DNA of 40,114 nucleotides, taken from contig NZ_WJPO01000033.1 of NCBI RefSeq assembly GCF_009649175.1, forward strand, positions 1-40,114. Reading direction: 5' to 3'. Below the pieces are notes generated by a model. The model searched no databases, was not told the DNA's origin, and was given only the letters and a program-made list of their open reading frames with translations. Positions 26,415 to 36,588 of the stretch are shown here, piece after piece (positions within the stretch are counted from its first letter, which is position 1; the number at the start of each line of letters is the position of its first letter). Position numbers and translations under genes: made by a program. Source of the stretch: Rhodovulum strictum (GTDB lineage Bacteria > Pseudomonadota > Alphaproteobacteria > Rhodobacterales > Rhodobacteraceae).

Positions 26415-27518
26415 TCAGCCGTGATGGATGAGCGTGGCGAACAGCTTTGGGTCCAGGCTTTCCGCGGCAAAGGTCGGGCCCTCGGTCAGCACGCTGACCG
26501 CGTCATGGCTGTGCAGGCTTTCCTGATGGCTTGCCACGACCCGGAAATCGTCGATCCGCGGTTCGCGCTCCAGCGCCTCGCAAAAGAGCCGCGCGGCATC
26601 CTCGACAAAGATCGGATGCGCTGCGTTCAGTTCCGCGAATGCCTGTTCGTCCTCGCGCTTGACCATCACCTGCGTCTCGGTCGGCACCGCCGAGCGGCAG
26701 ATCTCGATCAGATCCTCGAACCACAAGCAAGGCGCGTCCGGGTCCAGCACCACCGAGATGCGCGCCACCGAACGTTGCGAATGGGGTGTCGCCAATTGGC
26801 CCCGCTCGCGCCGCGCGTGTTCGGAAAGTTCAAGCGAGCACGGACAGGTCGAGGAGTACACATAGTCCATGTGCATGATCTTCTTGACCACACCCGCCTG
26901 TTCCACCAGTTCCAGCGCGAAGTCGTAATATTGGAAACCTTCAAGTCCCGAACGCAGCGAACGCACCTTCATCGGGAACGAAAACCGCATCATGATGCGC
27001 GCATCGAAGCTTTCCAGATCGCTCTTGTAGCTGTCCAGCGCCGCCTCGATCACCTCGAAGCTGAAGGTCCGTTCGGCATGCGCATAAAAGCTGCGCATGA
27101 TGCGGGACATGTTGATGCCCTTCTTCTCGGCCTCGAGGCTGACCGTGCCGGTGACCGAGGTTTCCAGCGTCAGATCGCCATTGTCGCGGGTGAGGAACCG
27201 GATCGGCAGGCGGAAATTCGAGATGCCGACATGCTGGATGGGTCGCTTCGCGCCGCGGATCAGGCTGGCGGGGCCGTTCTGCAAGTCGGGCATGGTCGCC
27301 TTGTAGGCGTCATCGGCCTGAAACCCGTGCGGATAGGCGCGGCTGAGCGCGGGATAACCGTCAGCCGGACGGCCCGCCACCAGCGCGGCCAGCGCGGGAT
27401 CGACCGTGGACAGCTCTGCCGCGGGCGCCGTGTTCGCCCAGCGGCGCAGGATCTCAAGCGCGCGTTCTGCGTCCTCGCGCCCGGGCATCGCGTCGATCTC
27501 GCGGTTATGGACGTTCAT
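26415..27518 (-). CDS. folE2: GTP cyclohydrolase FolE2
   Basis: FolE2 converts GTP to dihydroneopterin triphosphate, the first step of folate synthesis, using metal more flexibly than zinc-dependent FolE; it is often induced when zinc is short. The 367-residue protein carries the family landmarks MPDLQNG, HVGISNFRLPIRF, KGINMSRIMRSFY, the active-site cysteine region YSSTCPCSLELSEHAR and the SHQESLHSHDAV end. About 75 residues precede the conserved core, longer than in the shortest relatives. The start at 27518 is backed by AAGGAGGGG. It sits between metZ (100 bases upstream) and trkH (45 bases downstream), all minus, possibly one transcript. No Zur-like box was recognised. Confidence 0.92.
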   Translation of the reverse strand: MNVHNREIDAMPGREDAERALEILRRWANTAPAAELSTVDPALAALVAGRPADGYPALSRAYPHGFQADDAYKATMPDLQNGPASLIRGAKRPIQHVGISNFRLPIRFLTRDNGDLTLETSVTGTVSLEAEKKGINMSRIMRSFYAHAERTFSFEVIEAALDSYKSDLESFDARIMMRFSFPMKVRSLRSGLEGFQYYDFALELVEQAGVVKKIMHMDYVYSSTCPCSLELSEHARRERGQLATPHSQRSVARISVVLDPDAPCLWFEDLIEICRSAVPTETQVMVKREDEQAFAELNAAHPIFVEDAARLFCEALEREPRIDDFRVVASHQESLHSHDAVSVLTEGPTFAAESLDPKLFATLIHHG

Positions 27519-27618
27519 CTTCGGCCCCTCCTTCTCGCATCGGTTCCGACGGAGCTTAAAGATGGGCGCCCGCGGCCAAATGTCCACGGAAAATGACAGA
27601 TTTTTCCCGCGCCCCCGA

Positions 27619-28788
27619 TCACCCCGCGTCGAGCGCGGATTTCAGGTCGGAAATCAGGTCGCCCGGGTCTTCCAGCCCGACGCTGAGCCGCAGCAGACCG
27701 GGGCTGATGCCCAGCGCGGCCTTGCGATCCTCGGGCAGGCGCTGGTGGGTCGTGGTGGCGGGATGGGTCGCGATGCTTTTCGCGTCGCCAAGGTTGTTCG
27801 AGATCTTCCAGATGTCCAGCCGGTCGAGCAGCGCAAAGGCCGCGTCCTTGCCGCCCGCAAGCTCGACCGCCAGCACCGTGCCGCCCTCGGGGAACAGCGC
27901 ATGCTGCGGATGGCTGGGCAGCCCCGGATAGATCACGCGCGAGAGTCGCGGATCGCCCTCCAGCGCCGCGGCAATCGCGCGCGCGCTGGCCGCCTGTGCC
28001 CGCACCCGCAGGTCCAGCGTTTCCAGACCCTTCAGCATCACCCAGGCGTTGAACGGGCTGATCGCGCCGCCGGTATGCTTCATGTAGGTCTCGACCGGCC
28101 CGCGCACCATGTCGCGGGGGCCAAGGATCATGCCGCCCAAGCACCGCCCCTGCCCATCCACATGCTTGGTGGTGGAATAGACCACCAGATCGGCGCCCTG
28201 CTCGATGGCGCGCGAAAAGACCGGCGTGGCAAAGACATTGTCGACGATCACCAGCGCGCCCGCCGCATGGGCCAGCGCCGCCACCGCCGCAATGTCGATC
28301 ACCTCCAGCGTGGGGTTCGAGACCGTCTCGAAGAACACAGCCCTTGTGCCCGGCGTGATCGCGTCGCGCCACTGATCCAGATCGGTGCCATCGACAAAAA
28401 CGACCTCGACCCCGAAGCGGGGCAGGATTTCCTCGAGGATATAAAGGCATGAGCCGAACAGCGCGCGCGCCGCCACCACCCGATCGCCCGAGCGGACCAG
28501 CGCCATAAGCGCGCCATTCACCGCCGCCATGCCCGAGGCCGTGGCAAAGCCCGCCTCGGCGCCCTCGATCGCGGCCAGCCGGTCCTCGAACATCGCCATG
28601 GTGGGGTTGCCGTAGCGGGCATAGATGAACTCGTCCGGCCCGGCTTCGAGAAACCGCGCCTCGGCCGCGCCGGCGCTGGGATAATCGAAGCCCTGGGTCA
28701 GGAACAGCGCTTCGGAGAGTTCCCCATACTGGCTGCGCCGCGCCCCGCCATGGACTCCTTGCGTCCGCTTCGACCACTTGCCCATCAT
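27619..28788 (-). CDS. metZ: O-succinylhomoserine sulfhydrylase
   Basis: MetZ makes homocysteine from O-succinylhomoserine and sulfide, the direct-sulfhydrylation route to methionine. The 389-residue Cys/Met-metabolism PLP enzyme has RYGNPTMAMFEDRLAAIEG, ATASGMAAV, the aspartate strand IVDNVFATP and the Schiff-base lysine K208 in YSTTKHVDGQGR. The SKRTQGVHGG opening and the GQGRCLGG sequence favour MetZ over cystathionine synthase or lyase, but paralogues are hard to separate by eye. Two adjacent ATG codons (28788 and 28785) are possible; the first has the better spacing to GGAGGG. The 239-bp leader upstream shows no riboswitch I can recognise. Confidence 0.85.
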   Translation of the reverse strand: MMGKWSKRTQGVHGGARRSQYGELSEALFLTQGFDYPSAGAAEARFLEAGPDEFIYARYGNPTMAMFEDRLAAIEGAEAGFATASGMAAVNGALMALVRSGDRVVAARALFGSCLYILEEILPRFGVEVVFVDGTDLDQWRDAITPGTRAVFFETVSNPTLEVIDIAAVAALAHAAGALVIVDNVFATPVFSRAIEQGADLVVYSTTKHVDGQGRCLGGMILGPRDMVRGPVETYMKHTGGAISPFNAWVMLKGLETLDLRVRAQAASARAIAAALEGDPRLSRVIYPGLPSHPQHALFPEGGTVLAVELAGGKDAAFALLDRLDIWKISNNLGDAKSIATHPATTTHQRLPEDRKAALGISPGLLRLSVGLEDPGDLISDLKSALDAG

Positions 28789-29027
28789 CGCCCGCGCCCT
28801 CCGCGCCCAAGGAAACCACCACCGTCCAGGACGTCGGGGGTCTGGCCCTGACCTCGCGAGCGGTTTGCATTGGCTGGCCCGCATAGCAGAGCCCGCACAA
28901 CGCCCGTTCCGCCATCGCGGCCCGGCACCTGTTGTCTAGGAGATCGCCCAAGGCTGTTCAAGCCGTGTCCTGACTTCGCGTTCGCCATGTGTTCCACCGC
29001 TGAAGCGGGGCACGCGAAAAGCCATCG

Positions 29028-30125
29028 CTATCCGTCACAGGCGGGGTTCGGCGCTGCATCCGGCAGGTCGACGACCATGACCTTATCGGGAAACCCCTCG
29101 CCCGCGGGGTCGAGCCGGTCCAGCATCGCCTGCGTTACCAGCAGCTCGCCGGTGTCGGTGATCATCAGCACGGCCGAGACCCCCATCGCCGCCGCAACCC
29201 GCGCCCAGTCGGCGCGGCCAGCAACCGCCAGCGCGGTGGCGGCGGCATCGGCCCGGGCGCCATCGGTGTCGAGCACCGAAACCGACACGATCTCGCGCAC
29301 CGGATAGCCCGTGCGCGGGTCGATGATATGGGCGAAGCGCTCGCCCTCATGCTCGAAATAGCGTTCGTAATTGCCCGATGTATAAAGCACCTCTCCCGGC
29401 CGCAACGACAGCGCCGCGACCGCCCCCCAGACAAAGGGATCGCGGATCGCCACCCGCCACGGGCGGCGGCCATGCGTGCCCAGCACGTTCACATCGCCCC
29501 CCGCATTCAGCACCGCGTTGTCGATGCCGCGCGCGCGCAGTTCGGCCGCCGCCAGATCCAGCGCCGCCCCCTTGGCAAAGCCGCCAAGGTCCAGCTGCAC
29601 GGCCGGGTTGGCCGAACGGATGTCTGTCCCATCCAGGTGCAGATCGGTGATCCGCGGCCGGGCGGCGACCAGTGCAGCAACCGACTCCGGCGAAGGCGGC
29701 GCGCCCTGGGGGGGCGTGTCGGCATGAAAGCCCCATAGCGCGACAAGGGCGCCGATCGCGGGATCGAAAAGGCCGCCGCTTTCGCAGGACAGGCGCCGGG
29801 CCTCGTGCAGGATCCCGGCAAGCCGGGGGTCGACCGCATGCGCCTCGCCCCGCGCGATGGCGGCGTTCAGATCATTCAGCGCGCCGGGGCGCCAGGCGTG
29901 CCAATCCCTGTGCAATTGCTGCAACACCTGGCCAACCGCCGCCGTTGCGGTCAGCGCGGTGTCACGCTGTTCGCCGCGGATCTCGATCTCGACCAGGGTG
30001 CCGAAGACATAAAGCGTTTCGCGGTGAACCTGGTCGTTCCGGGCCGCCTGCGCCGCCGCGAACGCGATCACCGTCAGAAGCGCCGCCGCCCAAAGGGCAA
30101 GGATGCGGGCGCCTGGCCGTTTCAT
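29028..30125 (-). CDS. apbE: FAD:protein FMN transferase (ApbE / RnfF type)
   Basis: ApbE covalently attaches FMN from FAD to Thr or Ser in periplasmic flavoprotein domains; its Rnf targets are RnfG and RnfD. The 365-residue protein has one N-terminal membrane anchor or signal segment (about 9-28) without a lipobox cysteine, so it is probably anchored or exported rather than a lipoprotein. Family motifs are clear: DLGGFAKGAALD (179-190), NAGGDVNV (208-215), HIIDPRTGYP (266-275) and DGARADAAATAL with the metal-binding aspartate. Its ATG overlaps the rseC-like stop (ATGA), so it is translationally coupled as the last gene of the fprA-fdxC-fdxN unit. This placement strongly suggests it serves the divergent rnf genes. 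Confidence 0.92.
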   Translation of the reverse strand: MKRPGARILALWAAALLTVIAFAAAQAARNDQVHRETLYVFGTLVEIEIRGEQRDTALTATAAVGQVLQQLHRDWHAWRPGALNDLNAAIARGEAHAVDPRLAGILHEARRLSCESGGLFDPAIGALVALWGFHADTPPQGAPPSPESVAALVAARPRITDLHLDGTDIRSANPAVQLDLGGFAKGAALDLAAAELRARGIDNAVLNAGGDVNVLGTHGRRPWRVAIRDPFVWGAVAALSLRPGEVLYTSGNYERYFEHEGERFAHIIDPRTGYPVREIVSVSVLDTDGARADAAATALAVAGRADWARVAAAMGVSAVLMITDTGELLVTQAMLDRLDPAGEGFPDKVMVVDLPDAAPNPACDG

Positions 30126-30622
30126 GTGCCGCCCGGTCTGCGCGCCGCGATCACCTCCTCGATGCGCATGCCCGAGACCAGCCCGCCCCGGCGGTCGGCA
30201 AGACGCGCGGGCAGAAGTGACAAGGCCAGAACCGGCAGGCACAGAAGCGCAACGGTCAGGTCCGACAACCCGAGCCCCGAGAAGATGGCGGCAGCCAGAA
30301 CCAGCGCGGCGGGGGGCAACAGATAGGCCAGCCCCGCGGCGCCAAGAAGCGCGTTGCCCGGCATCGAGACAACGACCTCGTCGCCCGGCGCCACCAAGAC
30401 GCTGCGGGGCAGACGGATTTCAAGGGGCGCAGAGTCCGCCATTTCCGCCAGCGCGCCCGCGCCGCACCCGGTCCGGGCGGCGCATTGGGCGCAGCCCGAC
30501 ATCCGGTCCGCGGTCAGCCGAACGACAGCGCCCTCGACGCCCACGACCCGCAGCGTCTGGCGCAGGGCCCGCGGATCGCCGGCCGCCTGATCCGGCGGGC
30601 AGGGGCGGCTGGCGTTCGGCAT
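30122..30622 (-). CDS. RseC/MucC-like membrane protein with an N-terminal Cys cluster
   Basis: This 166-residue protein has the RseC pattern: an N-terminal beta domain with three cysteines (C44, C47, C53 in CAQCAARTGC), then two membrane helices (about 91-114 and 121-139) and a basic tail. RseC homologues belong to the SoxR-reducing Rsx system of E. coli, which is the Rnf complex under another name, so its place among Rnf accessory genes is meaningful. The start at 30622 lies 11 bases after fdxN. The stop overlaps the apbE start by four bases. A role in assembly of, or electron transfer with, Rnf is inference. Confidence 0.8.
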   Translation of the reverse strand: MPNASRPCPPDQAAGDPRALRQTLRVVGVEGAVVRLTADRMSGCAQCAARTGCGAGALAEMADSAPLEIRLPRSVLVAPGDEVVVSMPGNALLGAAGLAYLLPPAALVLAAAIFSGLGLSDLTVALLCLPVLALSLLPARLADRRGGLVSGMRIEEVIAARRPGGT

Positions 30623-30633
30623 GGCGCGCGCTC

Positions 30634-30831
30634 CTAGTCGGCCGGAACGACGCAGCCGTCTTCCATGCACAGGCTCAGGCATTGCGGCATGTCGTGATCG
30701 GGTTCGCATTCGGTGCAGAGGTCGGCCTTGACGGCATAGACGCCCTTGGTGGCGTAGATCGCGCTGGTCGGGCAGGCCGGGGCGCAATCGCCGCAGGAGG
30801 TACAGAGGTCGGCAATGATCTGCATGGCCAT
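30634..30831 (-). CDS. fdxN: 2[4Fe-4S] ferredoxin FdxN (nif-type)
   Basis: This 65-residue bacterial ferredoxin closely resembles R. capsulatus FdxN, the main electron donor to nitrogenase. The first cluster is bound by C10, C13, C16 and C20 (LCTSCGDCAPACP), the second by C39, C42, C51 and C55 (CTECEPDHDMPQC) with the eight-residue spacing between the second and third cysteines typical of the nif type; C60 is extra. The opening MAMQIIADLC and a good AAGGATCC ribosome site fix the start at 30831. It follows fdxC by 55 bases. Its likely partners are Rnf (reductant) and the nitrogenase Fe protein (acceptor). Confidence 0.95.
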   Translation of the reverse strand: MAMQIIADLCTSCGDCAPACPTSAIYATKGVYAVKADLCTECEPDHDMPQCLSLCMEDGCVVPAD

Positions 30832-30886
30832 GGGAGGATCCTTTCTTTCAGGTTTGCAAGTCGTTCCGCGTATCGTTCCGGTCGGC

Positions 30887-32495
<1,609 letters not shown>

Positions 32496-32548
32496 CACGT
32501 TGGGCGCTCCTTTCCGATGGCCTGCGGCAGGCTTCTGACCCAAGTGTA

Positions 32549-32564
32549 AGCAACAAGCATGCCA
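32549..32564 (-). promoter_or_regulatory. Sigma-54 promoter of fprA-fdxC-fdxN-rseC-apbE
   Basis: On the minus strand TGGCATG-CTTG-TTGCT gives the invariant GG and GC with exactly ten bases between them, the -24/-12 signature of RpoN promoters. Transcription should begin about 12 bases beyond, leaving a leader of roughly 40 bases before fprA. A NifA-type site lies 53 bases upstream of the element, within normal range. Confidence 0.85.
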
Positions 32565-32617
32565 AGCCGTGCCCCAGCGGGGCGCGGGCCACCCGCATGC
32601 AGCGCGGGCGCGCCTGC

Positions 32618-32633
32618 TGTCCGCTGTCCGACA
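32618..32633. promoter_or_regulatory. NifA upstream activator site shared by two divergent operons
   Basis: TGT (32618-32620) and ACA (32631-32633) flank ten bases, the exact TGT-N10-ACA NifA consensus. It is the only such match I found in the 308-bp gap 32496-32803. It lies 53 bases from the fprA -24 element on one side and 72 bases from the rnfA -24 element on the other, so one NifA site could serve both. The rest of the gap holds the two promoters and one further palindrome and no gene. Confidence 0.8.
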
Positions 32634-32642
32634 AAATGTCGG
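32628..32642. promoter_or_regulatory. Palindrome CCGACA-AAA-TGTCGG overlapping the NifA site
   Basis: Six-base arms (32628-32633 and 32637-32642) are exact reverse complements around AAA. The left arm includes the ACA half of the NifA site, so a protein bound here would compete with NifA or assist it. No known regulator consensus was recognised. Confidence 0.4.
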
Positions 32643-32705
32643 CTTTGCGACCTCGCGGCAGCGCAGCATCCATGCGCCGCCGGGATCGCCGTTCTGCCGC
32701 CCGGA

Positions 32706-32721
32706 TGGCACGCTCCTTGCT
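32706..32721 (+). promoter_or_regulatory. Sigma-54 promoter of the rnfABCDGEH operon
   Basis: TGGCACG-CTCC-TTGCT is an almost ideal -24/-12 element: GG at 32707-32708, GC at 32719-32720 and ten bases between. The start of transcription should lie near 32733, leaving about 70 bases of leader before the GTG of rnfA. With the NifA site upstream it predicts expression only under nitrogen-fixing conditions. Confidence 0.9.
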
Positions 32722-32803
32722 TCTACCTGAACGACAGCCGCTCCGGCCCGCCTTTCGCGTCCGACGACCTGCCGACGCGACCGCCATGCGAAGGAGTCCA
32801 CAG

Positions 32804-33385
32804 GTGCCCGAATTCTTGATGATCCTGCTCGGCACGGCGCTCGTGAACAACGTGGTGCTGGTCAAGTTCCTTGGCCTGTGCCCGTTCATGGGCGTGTCGC
32901 GAAAGATCGACGCGGCGATCGGCATGGGGCTGGCGACGACCTTCGTGCTGACCCTTGCTGCGGCGGCAAGCTGGGCGATCGAGACGCTGATCCTGGTGCC
33001 GCTGGACCTGGGCTTCCTGCGCATCCTCAGCTTCATCCTGGTGATCGCCGCCATCGTGCAGTTTACCGAAGCGGTGCTGCGCAAGGTCTCGCCGGGGCTT
33101 TACCGGGCGCTCGGCATCTACCTGCCGTTGATCACGACGAATTGCGCGGTGCTGGGCGTGGCGCTTCTGAACATCCAGGAGGGGCACGACTTCGTCCAGA
33201 GCCTGCTTTACGGCTTCGGCTCGGCGCTGGGCTTTACCGCGGTGCTCGCCATCTTTGCGGGCATGCGCGAAAAGCTGGCGCAGCTTGCCGTGCCCGCGCC
33301 CTTTGCCGGGCCTCCGATCGCCTTCATCTCTGCCGGTCTTCTGTCCATGGCCTTCATGGGCTTTGCCGGTCTGGTTCCGAACTGA
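32804..33385 (+). CDS. rnfA: Rnf complex subunit RnfA
   Basis: RnfA is a six-helix inner-membrane subunit of the Rnf complex, which couples ferredoxin redox chemistry to ion transport across the membrane. With RnfE it binds an intramembrane [2Fe-2S] cluster. The 193-residue protein shows the family sequences [20 protein letters not shown] and [12 protein letters not shown] with the two conserved cysteines. A GTG start at 32804 is chosen: it gives exactly the usual length and has AAGGAG seven bases upstream, whereas the upstream ATG at 32786 is not preceded by a ribosome site. It is the first gene of a tightly packed operon driven by the sigma-54 promoter. Confidence 0.93.
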   Translation: MPEFLMILLGTALVNNVVLVKFLGLCPFMGVSRKIDAAIGMGLATTFVLTLAAAASWAIETLILVPLDLGFLRILSFILVIAAIVQFTEAVLRKVSPGLYRALGIYLPLITTNCAVLGVALLNIQEGHDFVQSLLYGFGSALGFTAVLAIFAGMREKLAQLAVPAPFAGPPIAFISAGLLSMAFMGFAGLVPN

Positions 33386-33404
33386 CGGGAAGGAAACGGC
33401 ACCC

Positions 33405-33974
33405 ATGCTTCTCGCCGCCACATCCATGACCGCCATGGGCCTGGGACTGGGCCTTCTGCTGGGGCTCGCCGCGCGCAAGTTCCATGTCGAGACGCCCCCC
33501 GTCATCGACGAGATCGAGCGCATCCTGCCCGGCACGAATTGCGGCCAATGCGGGTTCCCCGGCTGCCGCGCCGGGGCCGAGGCCCTGGCCGGGGGCACGG
33601 CGCCGATCAACCTGTGCCCGCCGGGCGGGCGCGAACTGGCACTGCAACTGTCCGAAATCCTGGGCGTCGATCCCGGCGCGGGCGGCGATCTGGGCGGGAT
33701 GGAGGAGGCCGAGCCGATCGTCGCCTTCATCTTCGAGGATCACTGCACCGGCTGCACCAAATGCTACAAGCGCTGCCCGACCGACGCCATCGTGGGCGCG
33801 AACAAGCAGATCCATACCGTGATCGTCGATGCCTGCATCGGCTGCAATGCCTGCATCGAGGTCTGCCCGACCGAGGCGATCATCCACCGCACGAAACCCA
33901 GAACCCTGCGCAACTGGTACTGGGACCGCCCCGGCCAGATCGAGCAGACCGGCGAAACAAGGAGATCGGCATGA
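33405..33974 (+). CDS. rnfB: Rnf complex iron-sulfur subunit RnfB
   Basis: RnfB is the membrane-anchored ferredoxin-interacting subunit. The 189-residue protein has one N-terminal helix (about 3-23), a 4Fe-4S domain of the Fe-S type (C46, C49, C54, C71 in GTNCGQCGFPGC...LCPPGG) and two ferredoxin-type clusters (C114, C117, C120, C124 and C144, C147, C150, C154, each ending CP). All twelve cluster ligands are present. The start at 33405 places the helix at the very N-terminus as in relatives. Its stop overlaps the rnfC start (ATGA), indicating translational coupling. Confidence 0.95.
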   Translation: MLLAATSMTAMGLGLGLLLGLAARKFHVETPPVIDEIERILPGTNCGQCGFPGCRAGAEALAGGTAPINLCPPGGRELALQLSEILGVDPGAGGDLGGMEEAEPIVAFIFEDHCTGCTKCYKRCPTDAIVGANKQIHTVIVDACIGCNACIEVCPTEAIIHRTKPRTLRNWYWDRPGQIEQTGETRRSA

Positions 33975-35521
33975 GCATCTTTCCCCTTGCCGGGCGGTTC
34001 GATCCGGCGCGGCTGTTTTCCTTCCGGGGCGGCATCCACCCCGAAACCCGCAAGTTCCTGAGCGCCGATTGCGTGATCGAGGACATGCCCGTTCCACAAC
34101 TGATCCGGGTGCCGCTGCAACAGCATATCGGCGTCGAGGCCGAGCCGCTGGTACAGCGCGACGACATCGTTCTGAAGGGCCAGCTGATCGGCAAGGCGCG
34201 CGGGCCGGTCTCGGCCAACATCCATGCGCCCACCTCGGGCCGGGTCATCGCGGTCGGCCATTTCACCGCGCCCCACCCCTCGGGCCTGCCGGTGCCGACC
34301 ATCACCATCCGCCCCGACGGTGCCGACCAGTGGGGTCCGCGGCTGGCGCGGCTGCGTCCCGAGAATGCCGAACCCGAGGAAATCGCCGCCAAGGTCGCCG
34401 AAGCCGGGATCGTCGGCATGGGGGGCGCGACCTTCCCCGCCTCGGTCAAGCTGAACCTGCGCGCCAAGTATGACCTGCACACGCTGGTCGTGAACGGCGC
34501 GGAATGCGAACCCTACCTGACCTGCGATGACCGGCTGATGCGTGAACGTCCCGAGGAAGTCGCGGACGGCATCGCCATCATGGCGCGGGCGCTGGGCGTG
34601 CGGCAGGTGATCGTCGCCATCGAGTCGAACAAGCCGCAGGCGATCGAGGCGATGGGGCGGCACAAAAGCGTCCTTGGCTACACGCTGCGCATCAAGGCCG
34701 TGCCCACGCAATACCCGATGGGATCGGAAAAGCATCTGGTCAAGACTGTCACCGGCAAGGAGACCCCGGCCCGTGCGCTGACCGCCGAACTGGGCATCGT
34801 CGTGCATAATGCCGCGACCGCCCATGCGGTCCACCTGGCCGTACGCTATGGCGAACCCTCGATCTCGCGCGTGGTCACGGTATCCGGGCGCGGCGTGGCG
34901 CGTCCGGCCAATGTGCGGGTGCCGATCGGCACCTCGGTCTCCGATGTGCTGGCGCATTGCGGCGGGCTGGTCGAAGAACCCCAACGGCTGCTTCTGGGCG
35001 GACCGATGATGGGCCAGCCGATCCAGAACCTGCGCGTGCCGATCGTCAAGGGCACCAACGGCATTCTCGCGCTGACCAAGGCCGAAACCCGCAAGCCCGG
35101 CGTGATGCCCTGCATCCGCTGCGGGCTGTGCGTGCAGGTCTGCCCGATGGGCCTGACGCCGTTCGAGTTCAACACCAAGATACAGGCGGGCGATCTGGAC
35201 GGTGCCGCGCGGGTCGGGCTGCTTGATTGCATCAGCTGCGGCTGCTGCTCGTTCACCTGCCCCTCGAACATCCCGCTGGTGCAGACCATCCACTACGCCC
35301 GCGGCAAGCTGGCCGAAAAGGAAGGTCGCAAGCACCGTCAGGAAGAAACCAAGCGGCTGGCCGCAGCCCGCACCGCGCGCGAGGAGGCCATCCAGCAGGC
35401 CAAGCGCGATGCCATGGCCAAGCGCAAGGCCGAGATGGCCGCCAAGAAGGCCCGCGAGGCCGAAACCGGCACCAAACCATCCGCCGCCGAGGCGTCGCTG
35501 AACGGGGAATCGGTGAAATGA
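33971..35521 (+). CDS. rnfC: Rnf complex NADH-binding subunit RnfC
   Basis: RnfC is the cytoplasmic NADH:FMN module related to the 51-kDa subunit of complex I. The 516-residue protein starts with GGIHPETRK, has the nucleotide/flavin region around [13 protein letters not shown] and [18 protein letters not shown], then two [4Fe-4S] motifs: C381, C384, C387, C391 ([12 protein letters not shown]) and C420, C423, C426, C430 ([12 protein letters not shown]). A charged, Lys/Arg/Ala-rich helical tail of about 60 residues follows, likely a coiled coil, as in other proteobacterial RnfC proteins. AAGGAGATCGGC precedes the ATG. Both ends overlap neighbours by ATGA, linking its translation to rnfB and rnfD. 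Confidence 0.96.
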   Translation: MSIFPLAGRFDPARLFSFRGGIHPETRKFLSADCVIEDMPVPQLIRVPLQQHIGVEAEPLVQRDDIVLKGQLIGKARGPVSANIHAPTSGRVIAVGHFTAPHPSGLPVPTITIRPDGADQWGPRLARLRPENAEPEEIAAKVAEAGIVGMGGATFPASVKLNLRAKYDLHTLVVNGAECEPYLTCDDRLMRERPEEVADGIAIMARALGVRQVIVAIESNKPQAIEAMGRHKSVLGYTLRIKAVPTQYPMGSEKHLVKTVTGKETPARALTAELGIVVHNAATAHAVHLAVRYGEPSISRVVTVSGRGVARPANVRVPIGTSVSDVLAHCGGLVEEPQRLLLGGPMMGQPIQNLRVPIVKGTNGILALTKAETRKPGVMPCIRCGLCVQVCPMGLTPFEFNTKIQAGDLDGAARVGLLDCISCGCCSFTCPSNIPLVQTIHYARGKLAEKEGRKHRQEETKRLAAARTAREEAIQQAKRDAMAKRKAEMAAKKAREAETGTKPSAAEASLNGESVK

Positions 35522-36588
35522 CCATCCCCCTTCTCGTCAGCGCGCCGCACACCCATTCGATGTTCAACGTCTCCCGCACGATGCTTGCGGTGATGGTCTG
35601 CCTCAGCCCCGCGACGATCTTCGGACTTTACCATTTCGGCTGGCCCGCGGTCTATCTGTTCGCGGTCACCATCGCCGCGGCGGTGCTGTTCGAGGTGCTG
35701 TGCCTTGCCATCTCGGGCAAGCCCATCCTGCGCTTTGCAACCGATGGATCGGCGGTGCTGACGGGCTGGATCCTGGCGCTGTCGCTGCCGCCCTGGGCGC
35801 CCTGGTGGGTGGGCGTCATCGGTGCGGGCATCGCCATCGTGATCGGCAAGCATGTCTTCGGCGGGCTGGGGCAGAACATGTTCAACCCCGCCATGGTCGC
35901 GCGGGCGATGCTCTTGGTGGCGCTGCCGGTGCAGATGACCACTTGGGTACCGGTTCTGCATGGCACCGACGGCCCGGATCATATCCAGGCGCTTGCCATC
36001 ACCTTCGGCGGCGGGGCGGATTTCGACGCGATCAGCAGCGCCTCGGTGCTGGGCCAGATCCAGAGCAAGCTGGATGCCGGCCTGCCGATGGCAAGCATCC
36101 TTGCCGAGGCGGGCAGCCTGAAGGACCAGTTCATCGGCTTCGTGCCCGGCTCGCTGGGCGAAACCAGCGCGGCCTTGCTGCTCGCGGGCGGGATCTGCCT
36201 GATCCTGCTCAGGATCATCACCCCCGTCATTCCGCTGAGCATGCTGGGATCGCTGGGCCTTCTGTCCGGCGCAGCCTGGCTGATCGCCCCCGACAGCTTT
36301 CCGCCGCCGCAGGTGCATCTGGCCTCGGGCGCGGTGATGCTTTGCGCCTTCTTCATCGCCACCGATTACGTGACATCGCCGATCACCGGTCTGGGCAAGA
36401 TGATCTACGGCATCGGGATCGGGGCGCTGATCTTCATCATCCGCAGCTGGGGTTCGTTCCCCGAAGGTGTGGCCTTTGCCGTCCTTCTGATGAATGCCTG
36501 CACGCCGCTGATCGACGAATACGCCCGGCCCCGCATCTTCGGGCGCACCCGTTCGGGCAAGCCGCTCGCCCTGCGAGAAGACAAATGA
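35518..36588 (+). CDS. rnfD: Rnf complex flavin-binding membrane subunit RnfD
   Basis: RnfD is a polytopic subunit, related to NqrB, that carries a covalent FMN and helps translocate ions. The 356-residue protein has about nine to ten helices, the opening [42 protein letters not shown] and late helices with [15 protein letters not shown]. The likely flavinylation site is S176 in D170-AISSAS. ApbE targets normally read D-x2-(S/T)-G-A-(T/S); here the glycine is replaced by Ser and the acceptor would be Ser. ATGA overlaps join it to rnfC and rnfG. The subunit call is firm; the modified residue is inferred. Confidence 0.94.
   Translation: MTIPLLVSAPHTHSMFNVSRTMLAVMVCLSPATIFGLYHFGWPAVYLFAVTIAAAVLFEVLCLAISGKPILRFATDGSAVLTGWILALSLPPWAPWWVGVIGAGIAIVIGKHVFGGLGQNMFNPAMVARAMLLVALPVQMTTWVPVLHGTDGPDHIQALAITFGGGADFDAISSASVLGQIQSKLDAGLPMASILAEAGSLKDQFIGFVPGSLGETSAALLLAGGICLILLRIITPVIPLSMLGSLGLLSGAAWLIAPDSFPPPQVHLASGAVMLCAFFIATDYVTSPITGLGKMIYGIGIGALIFIIRSWGSFPEGVAFAVLLMNACTPLIDEYARPRIFGRTRSGKPLALREDK

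Noticed and set aside
28789-29027. Possible riboswitch (SAM-II or SAH type) or SRP-RNA-like segment upstream of metZ
   Set aside because: The leader contains GTCAGG and AACAGCC segments reminiscent of SRP RNA, but the GGAA tetraloop and the complementary flanks are missing. The conserved SAM-II core with its A-rich pairing and the SAH-riboswitch core are also absent. A covariance-model search would be needed to say more.
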